This document shows positions 6,169 through 17,218 of a stretch of DNA of 32,173 bases, one piece after another (the first letter of the stretch is position 1; every line of letters starts with the position of its first letter). The stretch spans positions 1-32,173 of the forward strand of contig JBOGZI010000167.1 of the NCBI GenBank assembly GCA_050697275.1. Direction: 5' to 3'. The translations under genes and the position numbers were made by a program. Below the pieces are notes generated by a model. That model was not told where the DNA came from, made no database searches, and was given only the letters and a program-made list of their open reading frames with translations. The DNA is from JBOGZI01 sp050697275. Lineage in GTDB: Bacteria > Actinomycetota > Thermoleophilia > Solirubrobacterales > 70-9.

Positions 6169-7508
6169 GCCCCTCCGGCCTGGTCCAGAGGCCCGGCCAG
6201 CCCGCTGACCTGATCATCCGCGGGGCCCGGCTGCTCGACCCGCGCGGTGAGCTCGACGCCGTCCGGGACCTCGTCGTGCGGGGCGGCGGGATCGCCGAGA
6301 TCGCCGAGCCCGGCGGCGCTCCGGAGATCGACGGGGCGGAGCTGGTGGAGGCCGACGGGCTGCTGGTCCTGCCCGCCTTCGTCGACCCTCACGTCCACCT
6401 GCGCACGCCCGGCGAGGAGCACGAGGAGGACATCGAGACGGGCACCCGCTCGGCCGCGGCGGGCGGCTACGGGGCGATCGTCGCGATGGCCAACACCGCC
6501 CCCCCGGTCGACTCCGCGGCGGTGCTCGGCTCCCTCCGCGAGCGCGCCGAGCGCGAGGCTTCGGTCCCGGTCGGCTTCGCCGCCACCGTCACCCGGGGGA
6601 TGGCGGGCGAGGAGCTGACCGAGATGGCGGAGCTGCGGGAGGCCGGCGCGGTCGGCCTCTCGGACGACGGCCTGCCGATCGCCAACGCCCGGGTGCTTCG
6701 CCGGGCCCTGCAGTACCAGCTCCTAACCGGCCTGGTGATCGCGCTCCACGAGGAGGATCCCGATCTCTCCGGCGACGGGGTGATGCACGAGGGAGAGGTC
6801 TCGGCGGTGCTCGGGCTGGCCGGGATCCCGGCCGTCTCGGAGTCGACCGCGATCGCCCGCGACTGCTCGCTGGCGGGCTACGAGGGCGCGCGGATCCATG
6901 TCCAGCACCTCTCCGCGCGCTCGTCGGTCGAGGCGGTGGCCCGCGCCAAGGCGGCCGGGGTGGAGGTGAGCTGCGAGGCGACCCCGCACCACCTGACGCT
7001 CACCGACGAGCAGGTCCGGAGCCTCGACGCCCGCTTCAAGATGAACCCGCCGCTTCGCACCGAGGACGACCGCCAGGCGCTGATCGAGGGCCTGCGCGAT
7101 GGCACGATCGACTGCGTCGCCACCGATCACGCCCCCCACTCGCTGGAGGAGAAGGAGGTCCCCTTCGAGCAGGCGGCGATGGGGGTGACCGGCCTGGAGA
7201 CGGCCTTCGCCGCGCTCCACACCGATCTGGTGCTGCCTGGGACGCTCGAGCTGGGGTTGCTGGTGGAGCGGATGACCGCGGGCGGGGAGCCTTTCGGGAT
7301 CGCGCCGCCACGGTTGGAGGGCGGCGCCGAGGCGAACGTCGCCCTGGTTGACCCCGGCCAGGAGTGGGTGGTCGGCGAGGAGGGCTACGAGAGCCGCTCG
7401 GAGAACAGCTGCTTCGCGGGGCGGACGCTGACCGGGCGGGTGCTGATGACGGTGGCCGGTGGCCGGGTCGCCTTCCGCCAGCGCAGCTTCGCCATGGGGG
7501 TAGCGTGA
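6165..7508 (+). CDS. pyrC: Dihydroorotase
   Basis: A 447-residue amidohydrolase-superfamily enzyme that cyclises carbamoyl-aspartate to dihydroorotate. Metal motif D74-P-H76-V-H78-L lies in the usual FVDPHVHLRTPG context. ANTAPPVD corresponds to the substrate loop, EATPHHLTL gives a further metal His, and DHAPH (D321) supplies the catalytic Asp, followed by the EKEVPFEQAAMGVTGLE signature. Length and motifs match the long class I dihydroorotases that commonly accompany PyrB in actinobacteria. The start ATG at 6165 overlaps the pyrB stop; longer in-frame starts lie inside pyrB. GTGA couples it to the next gene. Confidence 0.95.
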   Translation: MSPSGLVQRPGQPADLIIRGARLLDPRGELDAVRDLVVRGGGIAEIAEPGGAPEIDGAELVEADGLLVLPAFVDPHVHLRTPGEEHEEDIETGTRSAAAGGYGAIVAMANTAPPVDSAAVLGSLRERAEREASVPVGFAATVTRGMAGEELTEMAELREAGAVGLSDDGLPIANARVLRRALQYQLLTGLVIALHEEDPDLSGDGVMHEGEVSAVLGLAGIPAVSESTAIARDCSLAGYEGARIHVQHLSARSSVEAVARAKAAGVEVSCEATPHHLTLTDEQVRSLDARFKMNPPLRTEDDRQALIEGLRDGTIDCVATDHAPHSLEEKEVPFEQAAMGVTGLETAFAALHTDLVLPGTLELGLLVERMTAGGEPFGIAPPRLEGGAEANVALVDPGQEWVVGEEGYESRSENSCFAGRTLTGRVLMTVAGGRVAFRQRSFAMGVA

Positions 7509-8107
7509 AGCTGGACGCCGGGCGGGCCGCACTGGTGGTGGTCGACGTCCAGGAGGGCTTTCGCAAGGCGGTGCCGGACTTCGAGCGGGTCGCCAGGGCC
7601 ACAGCCACCCTGGTCGAGGGCGCCGAGACGATCGGCATCCCGGTCGTGGTCAGCGAGCAGTATCCGAAGGGACTGGGGGAGACCGCTCCCGAGGTCGCCG
7701 AGCGCCTGCCCGAGGGAGTCGAGCCGATCGAGAAGGTCTGTTTCTCGGCGGCGGAGGCGGACGGCTTCGACCTCGGCGCGCGTGACCAGGCCCTGGTCTG
7801 CGGGGTCGAGACCCATGTCTGCGTCAAGCAGACCGTGCTCGACCTGCTCGGCGGGGGCACCGAGGTCCAGGTGGCCGAGGACGCGGTCGGGTCCCGCACT
7901 GAGGAGAACAAGCGGGTCGGCCTGCACAAGATGGAACGGGCGGGTGCGGTGCTGACCAGCGTCGAGACGGCGCTCTTCGAGCTGCTCGGACGCGCCGGCA
8001 CCGACGAGTTCAAGCGGGTCCAGAAGCTGATCCTGAACTACGCGCCCAACCTCGAGGCCGGCTCCTCCGCTTCGCGTCCGGGGCCGGCTGGGGTGGGGGC
8101 GGGATGA
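7505..8107 (+). CDS. Isochorismatase-family cysteine hydrolase in the pyr operon
   Basis: A 200-residue cysteine hydrolase of the isochorismatase/nicotinamidase fold. The expected triad is visible: D14 (VVVDVQEGF), K77 (IEKVCFSAAE) and C106 (CGVETHVCVKQT). The family includes nicotinamidases, ureidoacrylate and carbamoyl-sarcosine amidohydrolases and true isochorismatases; the nicotinamidase metal site (D-x-H-x-x-H) is not evident. The GTG start overlaps the pyrC stop and the gene overlaps carA, so it is translationally coupled within the operon. This suggests a substrate linked to pyrimidine or carbamoyl chemistry (inference). The last ~15 residues (GSSASRPGPAGVGAG) are encoded by a degenerate inverted copy of the mini-hairpin repeat plus a G-rich stretch. 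Confidence 0.82.
   Translation: MKLDAGRAALVVVDVQEGFRKAVPDFERVARATATLVEGAETIGIPVVVSEQYPKGLGETAPEVAERLPEGVEPIEKVCFSAAEADGFDLGARDQALVCGVETHVCVKQTVLDLLGGGTEVQVAEDAVGSRTEENKRVGLHKMERAGAVLTSVETALFELLGRAGTDEFKRVQKLILNYAPNLEAGSSASRPGPAGVGAG
8061..8083 (-). repeat. GCGAAGC mini-hairpin repeat, inverted divergent copy
   Basis: Read on the minus strand this 23-nt stretch matches the repeat at 10769 and 22304 at 20 of 23 positions. Two of the three differences are compensatory: the GGC-GAA-GCC stem becomes CGC-GAA-GCG, so the hairpin is kept. It encodes part of the non-conserved C-terminus of the cysteine hydrolase. Confidence 0.45.
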
Positions 8108-9227
8108 ATGTGATCCCGGGGTTCGTGCTGTTGGAGGACGGCACCCGGCTGGATGGAGAGCTGGTCGGCGATCCGAGCGCGGTCACGGGCGAGGTCGTCT
8201 TCAACACCTCGATGACCGGCTACCAGGAGTCGGTCACCGACCCCTCCTACGCCGGGCAGATCATCGCCTACACCTACCCCCTGGTCGGCAACTACGGCGT
8301 CTCCGCCGAGGCGATGGAGTCCGACCGGCCCCAGGCCCGCGGCGTCGTCATGCGGGAGGGGAAGAACGGGGAGGATGCCGCCAGCGCCGAGGGCGGCTGG
8401 CTCGACTGGCTTCGGGACTGCGGGGTGCCGGCGATCTCGGGGGTCGACACCCGCGCCCTCGTCCGCCACATCCGCGACCGGGGCGCGATGAGGGGCGGGA
8501 TCTTCCCCGGCGAGCTCTCCGAGCCGCAGGCCCGGGAGCGGATCGAGGCCGAGCCCTCGATGGAGGGTGCCGACCTCACCCGCGAGGTGACCCCGGGCGA
8601 GCCGGTCGAGTTCGAAGGGGACGGCCCGCACGTGGTCGCGATCGACACCGGGATCAAGCACTCGATCCTGCGGCAGTTCCGCGAGCGAGGCTGCCGCCTG
8701 ACGCTCCTGCCCTGCGACGCGAGCTCGGCGGATGTCCTGGAGCGGGACCCCGACCTGGTCTTCCTCGCCAATGGCCCCGGTGACCCGGCGGCGCTCGGCT
8801 ACGTCGTGGAGAGCGTCAGGGGGGTGGTCGGGAAGAAGCCCGTGGTCGGCATCTGCCTCGGACACCAGCTGCTCTGCCGCGCGGTCGGGCTCGAGACCTT
8901 CAAGCTGCCCTTCGGCCACCGCGGCGCCAACCACCCGGTCAAGGACCTGGAGACCGGCCGGATCGAGATCACCGCGCAGAACCACGGCTTCGCGGTCGCC
9001 GGGCCCAACGGGGAGTCGAAGCTGGAGGCCGACGAGCCGGTGCGCTGGAGCACCGACTTCGGCGGGGCCGAGCTCTCCCACCTGAACCTCTACGACCGTA
9101 CCGTGGAGGGCCTGGTCCTGAAGGACGTGCCCGGCTGCGCCGTCCAGTACCACCCGGAGGCGGGCCCCGGCCCCCACGACGCCCGCCACCTGTTCGACCG
9201 CTTCCTGGAATTGGGGGAGAAGGGCTG

Positions 9228-9228
<1 letters not shown>
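8104..9228 (+). CDS. carA: Carbamoyl-phosphate synthase small (glutaminase) subunit
   Basis: A 374-residue subunit that hydrolyses glutamine and channels ammonia to CarB. The N-terminal CPSase small-chain domain (TSMTGYQESVTDPSY) is followed by a class I glutamine amidotransferase domain. C251 (VGICLGHQLL) is the nucleophile, and H350/E352 (QYHPEA) complete the triad; the GPHDA context is typical. Length is normal. The ATG overlaps the preceding stop by 4 nt, and its TGA shares one base with the carB ATG (TGATG), so production of the two subunits is tightly coupled. Confidence 0.96.
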
Positions 9229-12388
<3,160 letters not shown>

Positions 12389-12392
<4 letters not shown>

Positions 12393-13336
12393 GAGCGCAG
12401 CGGGAGCCGGGGCTCGGCGAGCGCGTCGTGGCGCCCCTCGGGCGGCGGCTCTGCGAGGTGACCCGGAACACGGAGTCGGGCGGCTACCGGATCTTCTCGG
12501 CGCTCGACACCGAGGGGCCGGAGCCGGCCGCCGGCCAGTTCTACATGCTCGCCGCCGAGTCGCGCTGGGGCGGGGAGGAGGGACGGCCCTATCTGGCGCG
12601 CGCCTTCTCGGTCGCCGACGCGGCCCGCGAGGCGGACGGCGTCCGGCTCGACTTCCTGGTCCAGGCGGTCGGCCCGGGGACGGAGAGGCTGGCCGTCCTG
12701 GAGGCCGGCGAGGGCCTGTGGGTGAGCGGCCCACTGGGACGCCCCTTCTCGGCGCCGGATCAACTCGCTGCGGGCGCCGCCGGGGCGATCCTGGTGGGCG
12801 GCGGGATCGGGGTCGCGCCGCTCGCCATCTGGCGCCGCCGGCTGCTGGCCGCGGGAGTGCCCGCCCGGGTCCTGCTCGGCTTTCGCGATCGCGCCAACTC
12901 GGGCGGGCTGGAGCTGTTTGAAACGGGTCCCTCCTCCACCGAGAAACGGGTTGCCCCTGAACGGGGCACCCTCGCATCTGCGGAGCGCCCTCGCATCTGC
13001 AGCGAGATCCGCCTCGCGAGCGAGGACGGATACACGGGGCATCACGGCTACGTCACCGACCTGCTCACGGTGCTGCTCGAGGGGGACGACGCCCGCAGTG
13101 CGGCCGTCTACGCCTGCGGGCCGCCGGCGATGCTGGAGGCGGTGCGGGCCCTCTGCGTCGAGCGGGGGGTCGAATGCGAGCTGGCGATGGAGGCGCCGAT
13201 GGCCTGCGGCTTCGGAGCCTGCATGGGGTGCGCGGTGCCGCTTGCGGACGGCGGCTTCATGCGCCTCTGCCTGGACGGGCCCGTCGTCCGGGCCGGGCAG
13301 ATCGAAACGGCGCTGGTGCCGGGATCAGGTCACTGA
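12389..13336 (+). CDS. pyrK: Dihydroorotate dehydrogenase electron-transfer subunit (PyrK)
   Basis: A 315-residue FAD/[2Fe-2S] subunit that passes electrons from class 1B PyrD to NAD+. The N-terminal FAD domain (RAFSVAD) is followed by a NAD-binding GGGIGVAPL motif. The cluster ligands C273-x4-C278-x2-C281-x12-C294 sit in the ACGFGACMGC context typical of PyrK. Homologues are about 250-270 residues. The extra length comes from an N-terminal ~20 residues and an insertion at about 178-204 (DNA 12920-13000), just before the ASEDGYTGHHG motif. The GTG start overlaps the carB stop; the TGATG junction couples it to pyrD. Confidence 0.9.
12920..13000. repeat. Hairpin/direct-repeat insertion within pyrK
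   Basis: An in-frame 81-nt segment with no counterpart expected in PyrK. It holds GAAACGGGT twice (12920-12928, 12943-12951) and a 6-bp hairpin TGCCCC-TGAAC-GGGGCA (12952-12968). It also holds CCCTCGCATCTGC twice (12969-12981, 12988-13000; period 19). The composition resembles a small palindromic repeat element that landed in frame. Confidence 0.5.
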
Positions 13337-14244
13337 TGGGCGCCGAGGGCAACGGGACGGCTCCGGCGGGGGGTCAGAGCACCGACCTGTGCGGGATCCG
13401 GCTCAGCCACCCGGTGATCAATGGATCCGGCACCTTCGACGCGATCGCCGCCCGTCGCGCCTTCGGCGAGCAGCTGTGGCGGGAGTTCCCCTTCTCAGCC
13501 TTCGTCTCGAAGACGATCACCCCAGAGCCCCGGGAGGGCAATCCGCCACCCCGGATCTACGAGGTGGGCGGGGGGATGGTCAACTCGATTGGCCTGCCCA
13601 ACAAGGGCCTCGCGGGGTTCCTCGTCGAGGACCTCCCGGCACTCGCGGAGTTGCCGGTGCCCCTGATCGTCTCGGTGATGGCGACCAGCCACGGCGAGTT
13701 CGCGCGCCTCGTCGAGGGCGTTTCCGCTCGGGAGGAGGTCGCCGGCCTCGAGTTGAACGTCTCCTGCCCCAACGTCGAGTCGGGCCTGCTGATCGGCGGC
13801 TCCGCCGAGGAGACCCGCTCGCTGCTCGAGCTGCTGCGGCCGCTGACCGCGAAGCCGTTGATCGTGAAGCTCACCCCGAACGTGGATGACCCGGCGCGGA
13901 TCGCCGCCGCGGCGGAATCCGCCGGAGCGGACGCGGTCTCGCTGATCAACACCGTTCAGCCGAGCGCGGGCCCCCCGCAGGGATTCCGGCTCGGCAGCGG
14001 TTCGGGCGGGCTCTCCGGCCCGGCGATTCGCGAGGTGGCCCTGGCCCAGGTCGCTCGGGTGGCGGGTCGGATCTCCGTGCCTGTGGTGGCGATGGGCGGA
14101 ATCACCTCGGGAGCGGACGCCGCGGAACTGCTTGGGGCGGGGGCCAGAGCGGTCGCGGTGGGGACCGAGAGCTTCCGGGACCCCGCCGCCGGGTCGCGGA
14201 TCGCCGGCGAGCTGGCGGGCCTTTCGGTGCCATCCGTTACATAG
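13336..14244 (+). CDS. pyrD: Dihydroorotate dehydrogenase, class 1B catalytic subunit
   Basis: A 302-residue FMN enzyme oxidising dihydroorotate to orotate. The class 1 active-site Cys is C144 in LELNVSCPNV; NGSGTFD, SKTITPEPREGNPPPR and MGGITSGADAAE match the FMN/substrate loops, and NSIGLPNKG is the dihydroorotate-binding loop. Cys (not Ser) at the active site plus an adjacent pyrK indicates the NAD-linked heterotetrameric 1B type, which is cytosolic. It is the last gene of the cluster; the next gene has its own promoter and no pyrF follows. The N-terminal ~15 residues are a low-complexity Gly/Ala extension. Confidence 0.94.
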   Translation: MGAEGNGTAPAGGQSTDLCGIRLSHPVINGSGTFDAIAARRAFGEQLWREFPFSAFVSKTITPEPREGNPPPRIYEVGGGMVNSIGLPNKGLAGFLVEDLPALAELPVPLIVSVMATSHGEFARLVEGVSAREEVAGLELNVSCPNVESGLLIGGSAEETRSLLELLRPLTAKPLIVKLTPNVDDPARIAAAAESAGADAVSLINTVQPSAGPPQGFRLGSGSGGLSGPAIREVALAQVARVAGRISVPVVAMGGITSGADAAELLGAGARAVAVGTESFRDPAAGSRIAGELAGLSVPSVT

Positions 14245-14278
14245 CCGGAAGTTTTTCGCGCAATAGGCAAATTCGCCC

Positions 14279-14306
14279 TTGAGCCTCGCGGAGCCGGGGA
14301 TATACT
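14279..14306 (+). promoter_or_regulatory. Promoter of mihF
   Basis: TTGAGC (14279-14284), a 16-nt spacer and TATACT (14301-14306). The mihF ATG follows 9 nt after the -10 box, so the mRNA has at most a few leader bases. The locally AT-rich stretch 14248-14280 upstream could act as an UP-like element. Confidence 0.7.
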
Positions 14307-14315
14307 GCCGCCCCG

Positions 14316-14648
14316 ATGCAGGCTCCGGTCCAGTCCTCCAGCGCCGCCCCCGAGAGATCACTGGACCAGCGGATGGAGGCCCTGAAAAGGGCCAATAACA
14401 TCCGGTCCGCACGGGCCCAGCTGAAGCGGGACCTCAAGGCGGGCAAGGTGAAGATCCAGACCCTGCTGCTGGACCCGCCCGAGTACGTCCAGACCGCGAA
14501 GGTGATCGACATGCTGATGGCGGTCCCCAAGTACGGTCGGGTGAAGACGAACCGGATCCTCAATCAGTGCCGGATCTCTCCCTCGAAGACGATCGGGGGC
14601 CTCTCCGAGCGGCAGCGTTCCGAGCTGGTCAACCAGCTCCGCAAGTAA
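14316..14648 (+). CDS. mihF: Integration host factor, actinobacterial type (mIHF)
   Basis: A 110-residue basic nucleoid protein of the actinobacterial IHF family, unrelated in fold to HU/IHF. It contains the family's helix-two-turn-helix region: VIDMLMAVPKYGRVKTNRIL and CRISPSKTIGGLSERQRSEL. It bends and compacts DNA and is essential in mycobacteria. The N-terminal ~15 residues (MQAPVQSSSAAPERS) are a flexible lead. Its place directly upstream of gmk and downstream of pyr genes is the conserved actinobacterial order. The ATG at 14316 is fixed by the promoter spacing; no Shine-Dalgarno sequence is present. Confidence 0.95.
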   Translation: MQAPVQSSSAAPERSLDQRMEALKRANNIRSARAQLKRDLKAGKVKIQTLLLDPPEYVQTAKVIDMLMAVPKYGRVKTNRILNQCRISPSKTIGGLSERQRSELVNQLRK

Positions 14649-14675
14649 CGCCGGCTTTTCGGCCGCGGCGCCGTT

Positions 14676-14681
14676 CATGAT
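14676..14681 (+). promoter_or_regulatory. Weak -10 candidate of gmk
   Basis: CATGAT followed by 6 nt and the GTG of gmk, the same hexamer and spacing as at the divergent palindrome near 3100. It matches the consensus at only 4/6 and has no -35 box. Confidence 0.25.
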
Positions 14682-14687
14682 CAGCAC

Positions 14688-15248
14688 GTGGCGAAGGTGC
14701 TGGTCATCACCGGTCCCTCGGGAGTGGGGAAGGGGACGCTGATCGAGCGACTGCTCGAGCGTATCCCTGAGCTCGAGCTGTCGGTGTCGGCGACGACCAG
14801 GGAGCCGCGGCCCGGGGAGGTCGAGGGCCGCGACTACCACTTCCTCAGCCCGGAGGAGTTCGAGCGCCGGGTGCAGGCCGGCGAGTTCCTCGAGCACGCC
14901 ACCTACAGCGGCCACCGCTACGGCACGCTTCGCTCCGAGGTGGAGCGTCGGCTGCGGGAGGGCCGCTCGGTGGTGCTCGAGATCGAGGTGCAGGGAGCCC
15001 GCCAGGTCCGGGCCGCGATGCCCGAGGCGGTGCTGATCTTCATCGCGCCGCCGGACCCCGCGGCGCTCAGGCAGCGGCTGGAGGGCCGGGGGACCGACAG
15101 CCCCGAGGCGATCGAGCGCCGCCTGCGCACGGCTGAGCAGGAGCTCGAGGCGCAGGGCGAGTTCCCGCACGTTGTGGTGAACGACGAGGTGCAGAATGCC
15201 GCCTCGGAGCTGGAGAAGCTCGTCCGCCGCGAGCTGGCCCTACAATGA
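14688..15248 (+). CDS. gmk: Guanylate kinase
   Basis: A 186-residue P-loop kinase converting GMP and ATP to GDP. The P-loop is GPSGVGKGT (residues 9-17). The GMP-binding segment includes SATTREPRPGEVEGRDYHFLS, with the usual Ser, Arg and Tyr contacts, and the lid is in the RLEGRGTDSPE region. Length is standard. The GTG start fits the usual N-terminus (MAKVLVITGPSG). It is followed after 7 nt by rpoZ, whose -10 box lies in the last codons of gmk. Confidence 0.96.
   Translation: MAKVLVITGPSGVGKGTLIERLLERIPELELSVSATTREPRPGEVEGRDYHFLSPEEFERRVQAGEFLEHATYSGHRYGTLRSEVERRLREGRSVVLEIEVQGARQVRAAMPEAVLIFIAPPDPAALRQRLEGRGTDSPEAIERRLRTAEQELEAQGEFPHVVVNDEVQNAASELEKLVRRELALQ
15241..15246 (+). promoter_or_regulatory. 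-10 box of rpoZ inside the gmk 3' end
   Basis: TACAAT, followed by 9 nt and the rpoZ GTG, the same spacing as at mihF. No -35 hexamer is recognisable, so rpoZ may use both readthrough from gmk and this start. Confidence 0.4.
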
Positions 15249-15255
15249 CTCGCCC

Positions 15256-15486
15256 GTGATCAGGCCTCGCGTCGACAAGCTGCTCGATCGGACCGGCTCG
15301 CACTATGGCGCGGTGATCGTCGCCGCCAAGCGAGCCCGCCAGATCAACGCCTACTATCACTCACTCTCCGAGGGCGCCTACGGTGAGTACACGCCGCCGA
15401 TGGTGGATGTGCCCAGCGGCAACTACCTCACGATCGCGCTCGAGGAGACCGCCGAGGGCAAGCTCAAGTTCGAGTACAAGGCCTAG
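15256..15486 (+). CDS. rpoZ: RNA polymerase omega subunit
   Basis: A 76-residue omega subunit, which assists beta' folding and RNA polymerase assembly. The N-terminal IRPRVDKLLDRTGSHYGAVIVAAKRARQIN is the conserved core, and YLTIALEETAEGKLKFEY is the typical C-terminal part. The GTG at 15256 is chosen because it begins directly at the conserved core; an earlier in-frame ATG lies within gmk. It sits in the conserved gmk-rpoZ-coaBC order. The stop codon lies in a small inverted repeat (TAGGCC-GTGTC-GGCCTA) without a T-tract. Confidence 0.93.
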   Translation: MIRPRVDKLLDRTGSHYGAVIVAAKRARQINAYYHSLSEGAYGEYTPPMVDVPSGNYLTIALEETAEGKLKFEYKA

Positions 15487-15546
15487 GCCGTGTCGGCCTA
15501 GCGCCGCCACCATGAGTGGGCGGCCGACAGAGCGGGGGCGGTTCCG

Positions 15547-16797
15547 ATGAGCAGGATCCTGCTCGGGGTGACCGGCGGCATCGCCGCCTACAAGGCCCTC
15601 GAGCTGGCGCGGCTGGCGACCAGGGAGGGCCACGCGGTACGGGTCCTGATGACCCCGGCGGCGAAGCGCTTCGTCGGCCCCGCCTCCTTCGAGGGCATCG
15701 TCGGCGCCCCGGTGCTGAGCGACGAGTTCGAGCGGGACCCGGCCCGCGGCGCCTTCCCCGGCGACCCAGCCCCGGAGCACGACCCGATCGGCCACCTCGA
15801 GGTGGTCGCCAACGCGGACGCATACCTGATCGCGCCGGCCTCGGCCAACACGATCGCCAAGCTGGCGGCGGGGATCGCGGACTCGATCGTGACCACAGCA
15901 TTCATCGCCTGCGCGGCGCCGCGGTTGGTGGCGCCCGCGATGAACGACCGCATGTACCGCGACGCGGCCACCCAGGCGAACCTCGAGACCCTTCGCTCGC
16001 GCGGGATCGTCGTGATCGAGCCGGAGGAGGGCCCTCTCGCCTCACGCGGGGAGCACGGGATCGGGCGTCTGCCCGAGCCGCGCTTCCTGCTCGACACGGT
16101 CGTCGCGGTGCTGCCGGGGCCGAGCGGCCCCTGGGACGGGCTCCGGGTGCTCGTCTCCGCGGGCGGGACCCGCGAACCGATCGATCCCGTCCGCTTCATC
16201 GGCAACCGCTCGAGCGGGCGCATGGGGCTGGCTCTGGCCGACGCCGCGGCCCGCCGGGGAGCGGAGGTGACGCTGGTCGCCGCCAACGTCTCGCTGCCGG
16301 GCCCGTCCGGGGTCCGCCGGCTTGACGTGGAGACGGCGGAGCAGCTGGCGGCGGCGCTCGAGGCCGAGTTCGAGTCGGCCGACGTGCTGCTGATGGCGGC
16401 GGCGCCCGCCGACTTCCGGCCGCGGCAGGCGGCGGGCGAGAAGATCCATCGGGAGGGCGAGGCCGGACTCGAGCTCGATCTGGAGCCGACCGAGGACATC
16501 CTCGCGAGGCTCGCCGGGCGGCGGCGCGAGGGGCAGACGGTGATCGGCTTCGCCGCCGAGACCTCGGGCGGGGTGGAAAGGGCACGGGAGAAGCTGGAGC
16601 GAAAGGGAGCCGACGCGATCGTGCTCAACGACGTCTCGCGAGGTGAGATCGGCTTCGAGTCCGAGCAGAACGAGGTCGTGATCGTCGAGCGGGACGGCGA
16701 CCGGCACATCCCCCTCGCCTCCAAGGCGGAGATCGCCGAGGCGATCCTCGACCGGGTCGATGCCGTGCGGTCCTCGGGGGGCGTCCGCCGCAGCTGA
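15547..16797 (+). CDS. coaBC: Bifunctional CoaBC (phosphopantothenoylcysteine decarboxylase/synthetase)
   Basis: A 416-residue enzyme making 4'-phosphopantetheine from 4'-phosphopantothenate. The N-terminal flavin (CoaC) domain shows GVTGGIAAYKALEL, the catalytic His in GHLEV, ASANTIAKLAAGIAD and PAMNDRMY. The C-terminal CoaB domain shows SAGGTREPIDPVRFIGNRSSG, AAAPADFRP, KI and GFAAET. In the CoaC flap the usual Cys of GxLACG is Ser166 here (GPLASRGEHGIGR), with one extra residue; that Cys protonates the enethiol intermediate in E. coli Dfp. The insert at about 63-77 (RDPARGAFPGDPAPE) is longer than usual. It follows rpoZ by 60 nt. Confidence 0.94.
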   Translation: MSRILLGVTGGIAAYKALELARLATREGHAVRVLMTPAAKRFVGPASFEGIVGAPVLSDEFERDPARGAFPGDPAPEHDPIGHLEVVANADAYLIAPASANTIAKLAAGIADSIVTTAFIACAAPRLVAPAMNDRMYRDAATQANLETLRSRGIVVIEPEEGPLASRGEHGIGRLPEPRFLLDTVVAVLPGPSGPWDGLRVLVSAGGTREPIDPVRFIGNRSSGRMGLALADAAARRGAEVTLVAANVSLPGPSGVRRLDVETAEQLAAALEAEFESADVLLMAAAPADFRPRQAAGEKIHREGEAGLELDLEPTEDILARLAGRRREGQTVIGFAAETSGGVERAREKLERKGADAIVLNDVSRGEIGFESEQNEVVIVERDGDRHIPLASKAEIAEAILDRVDAVRSSGGVRRS

Positions 16798-16819
16798 CCG
16801 AGACGGTTGCGCGCCCTCG

Positions 16820-16825
16820 TACACT
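16820..16825 (+). promoter_or_regulatory. -10 box of the TPR gene
   Basis: TACACT followed by exactly 6 nt and the ATG at 16832, consistent with leaderless transcription. No strong -35 box is seen. Confidence 0.4.
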
Positions 16826-16831
16826 GGGGGC

Positions 16832-17218
16832 ATGAGCGAGCAGCGAGGCAGCGAGTCGGGCGAGTCCCTCTACACGCTCTACCGAAAGGGAATGGAGCTG
16901 CTCGAGGAGGGGGACTTCGAGCACGCCAAGGCGCCACTGGAGGAGGCCGCCCGGCAGGCACCCGAGAAGAGCTCCGTCCGGGAGGCGCTCGGCCGCGTCT
17001 ACTTCCGCACCCGCGACTACGAGGGCGCCGCTCATGAGTTCGCGGCGGTCGTCGAGACCCACCCGGTCAACGACTACGCGCATTTCTGCCTCGGCCGGGC
17101 GCTGAGCAAGACCGGCCAGAGGAGGCGCGCCCGCCACCACCTGGCGCTCGCCTCGAACCTGCGCCCGGAGCGCCGCGACTACCGGATCTACCGGGAGCGG
17201 CTGGCCTCCCTCGGTTGA
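16832..17218 (+). CDS. Small tetratricopeptide-repeat protein
   Basis: A 128-residue protein made almost wholly of TPR helices, roughly three repeats from about residue 14: LYRKGMELLEEGDFEHAKAP, REALGRVYFRTRDYEGAAHE and AHFCLGRALSKTGQRRRARH. The Gly/Ala/Pro positions fit the 34-residue TPR consensus. No signal peptide or membrane segment is seen, so it is a cytoplasmic protein-binding adaptor of unknown partner. The ATG at 16832 follows a -10-like box by 6 nt. Its TTGA end overlaps the dtd start, so the two are co-translated. Confidence 0.85.
   Translation: MSEQRGSESGESLYTLYRKGMELLEEGDFEHAKAPLEEAARQAPEKSSVREALGRVYFRTRDYEGAAHEFAAVVETHPVNDYAHFCLGRALSKTGQRRRARHHLALASNLRPERRDYRIYRERLASLG

Noticed and set aside
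14649..14687. GC-rich hairpin potential between mihF and gmk as terminator.
   Set aside because: Short, imperfect and without a T-run after the stem; the four Ts lie within the loop.
15480..15503. Inverted repeat TAGGCC-GTGTC-GGCCTA at the rpoZ stop as a terminator.
   Set aside because: Only 6 bp with no T-tract, and coaBC follows in the conserved order; left as a note in the rpoZ entry.
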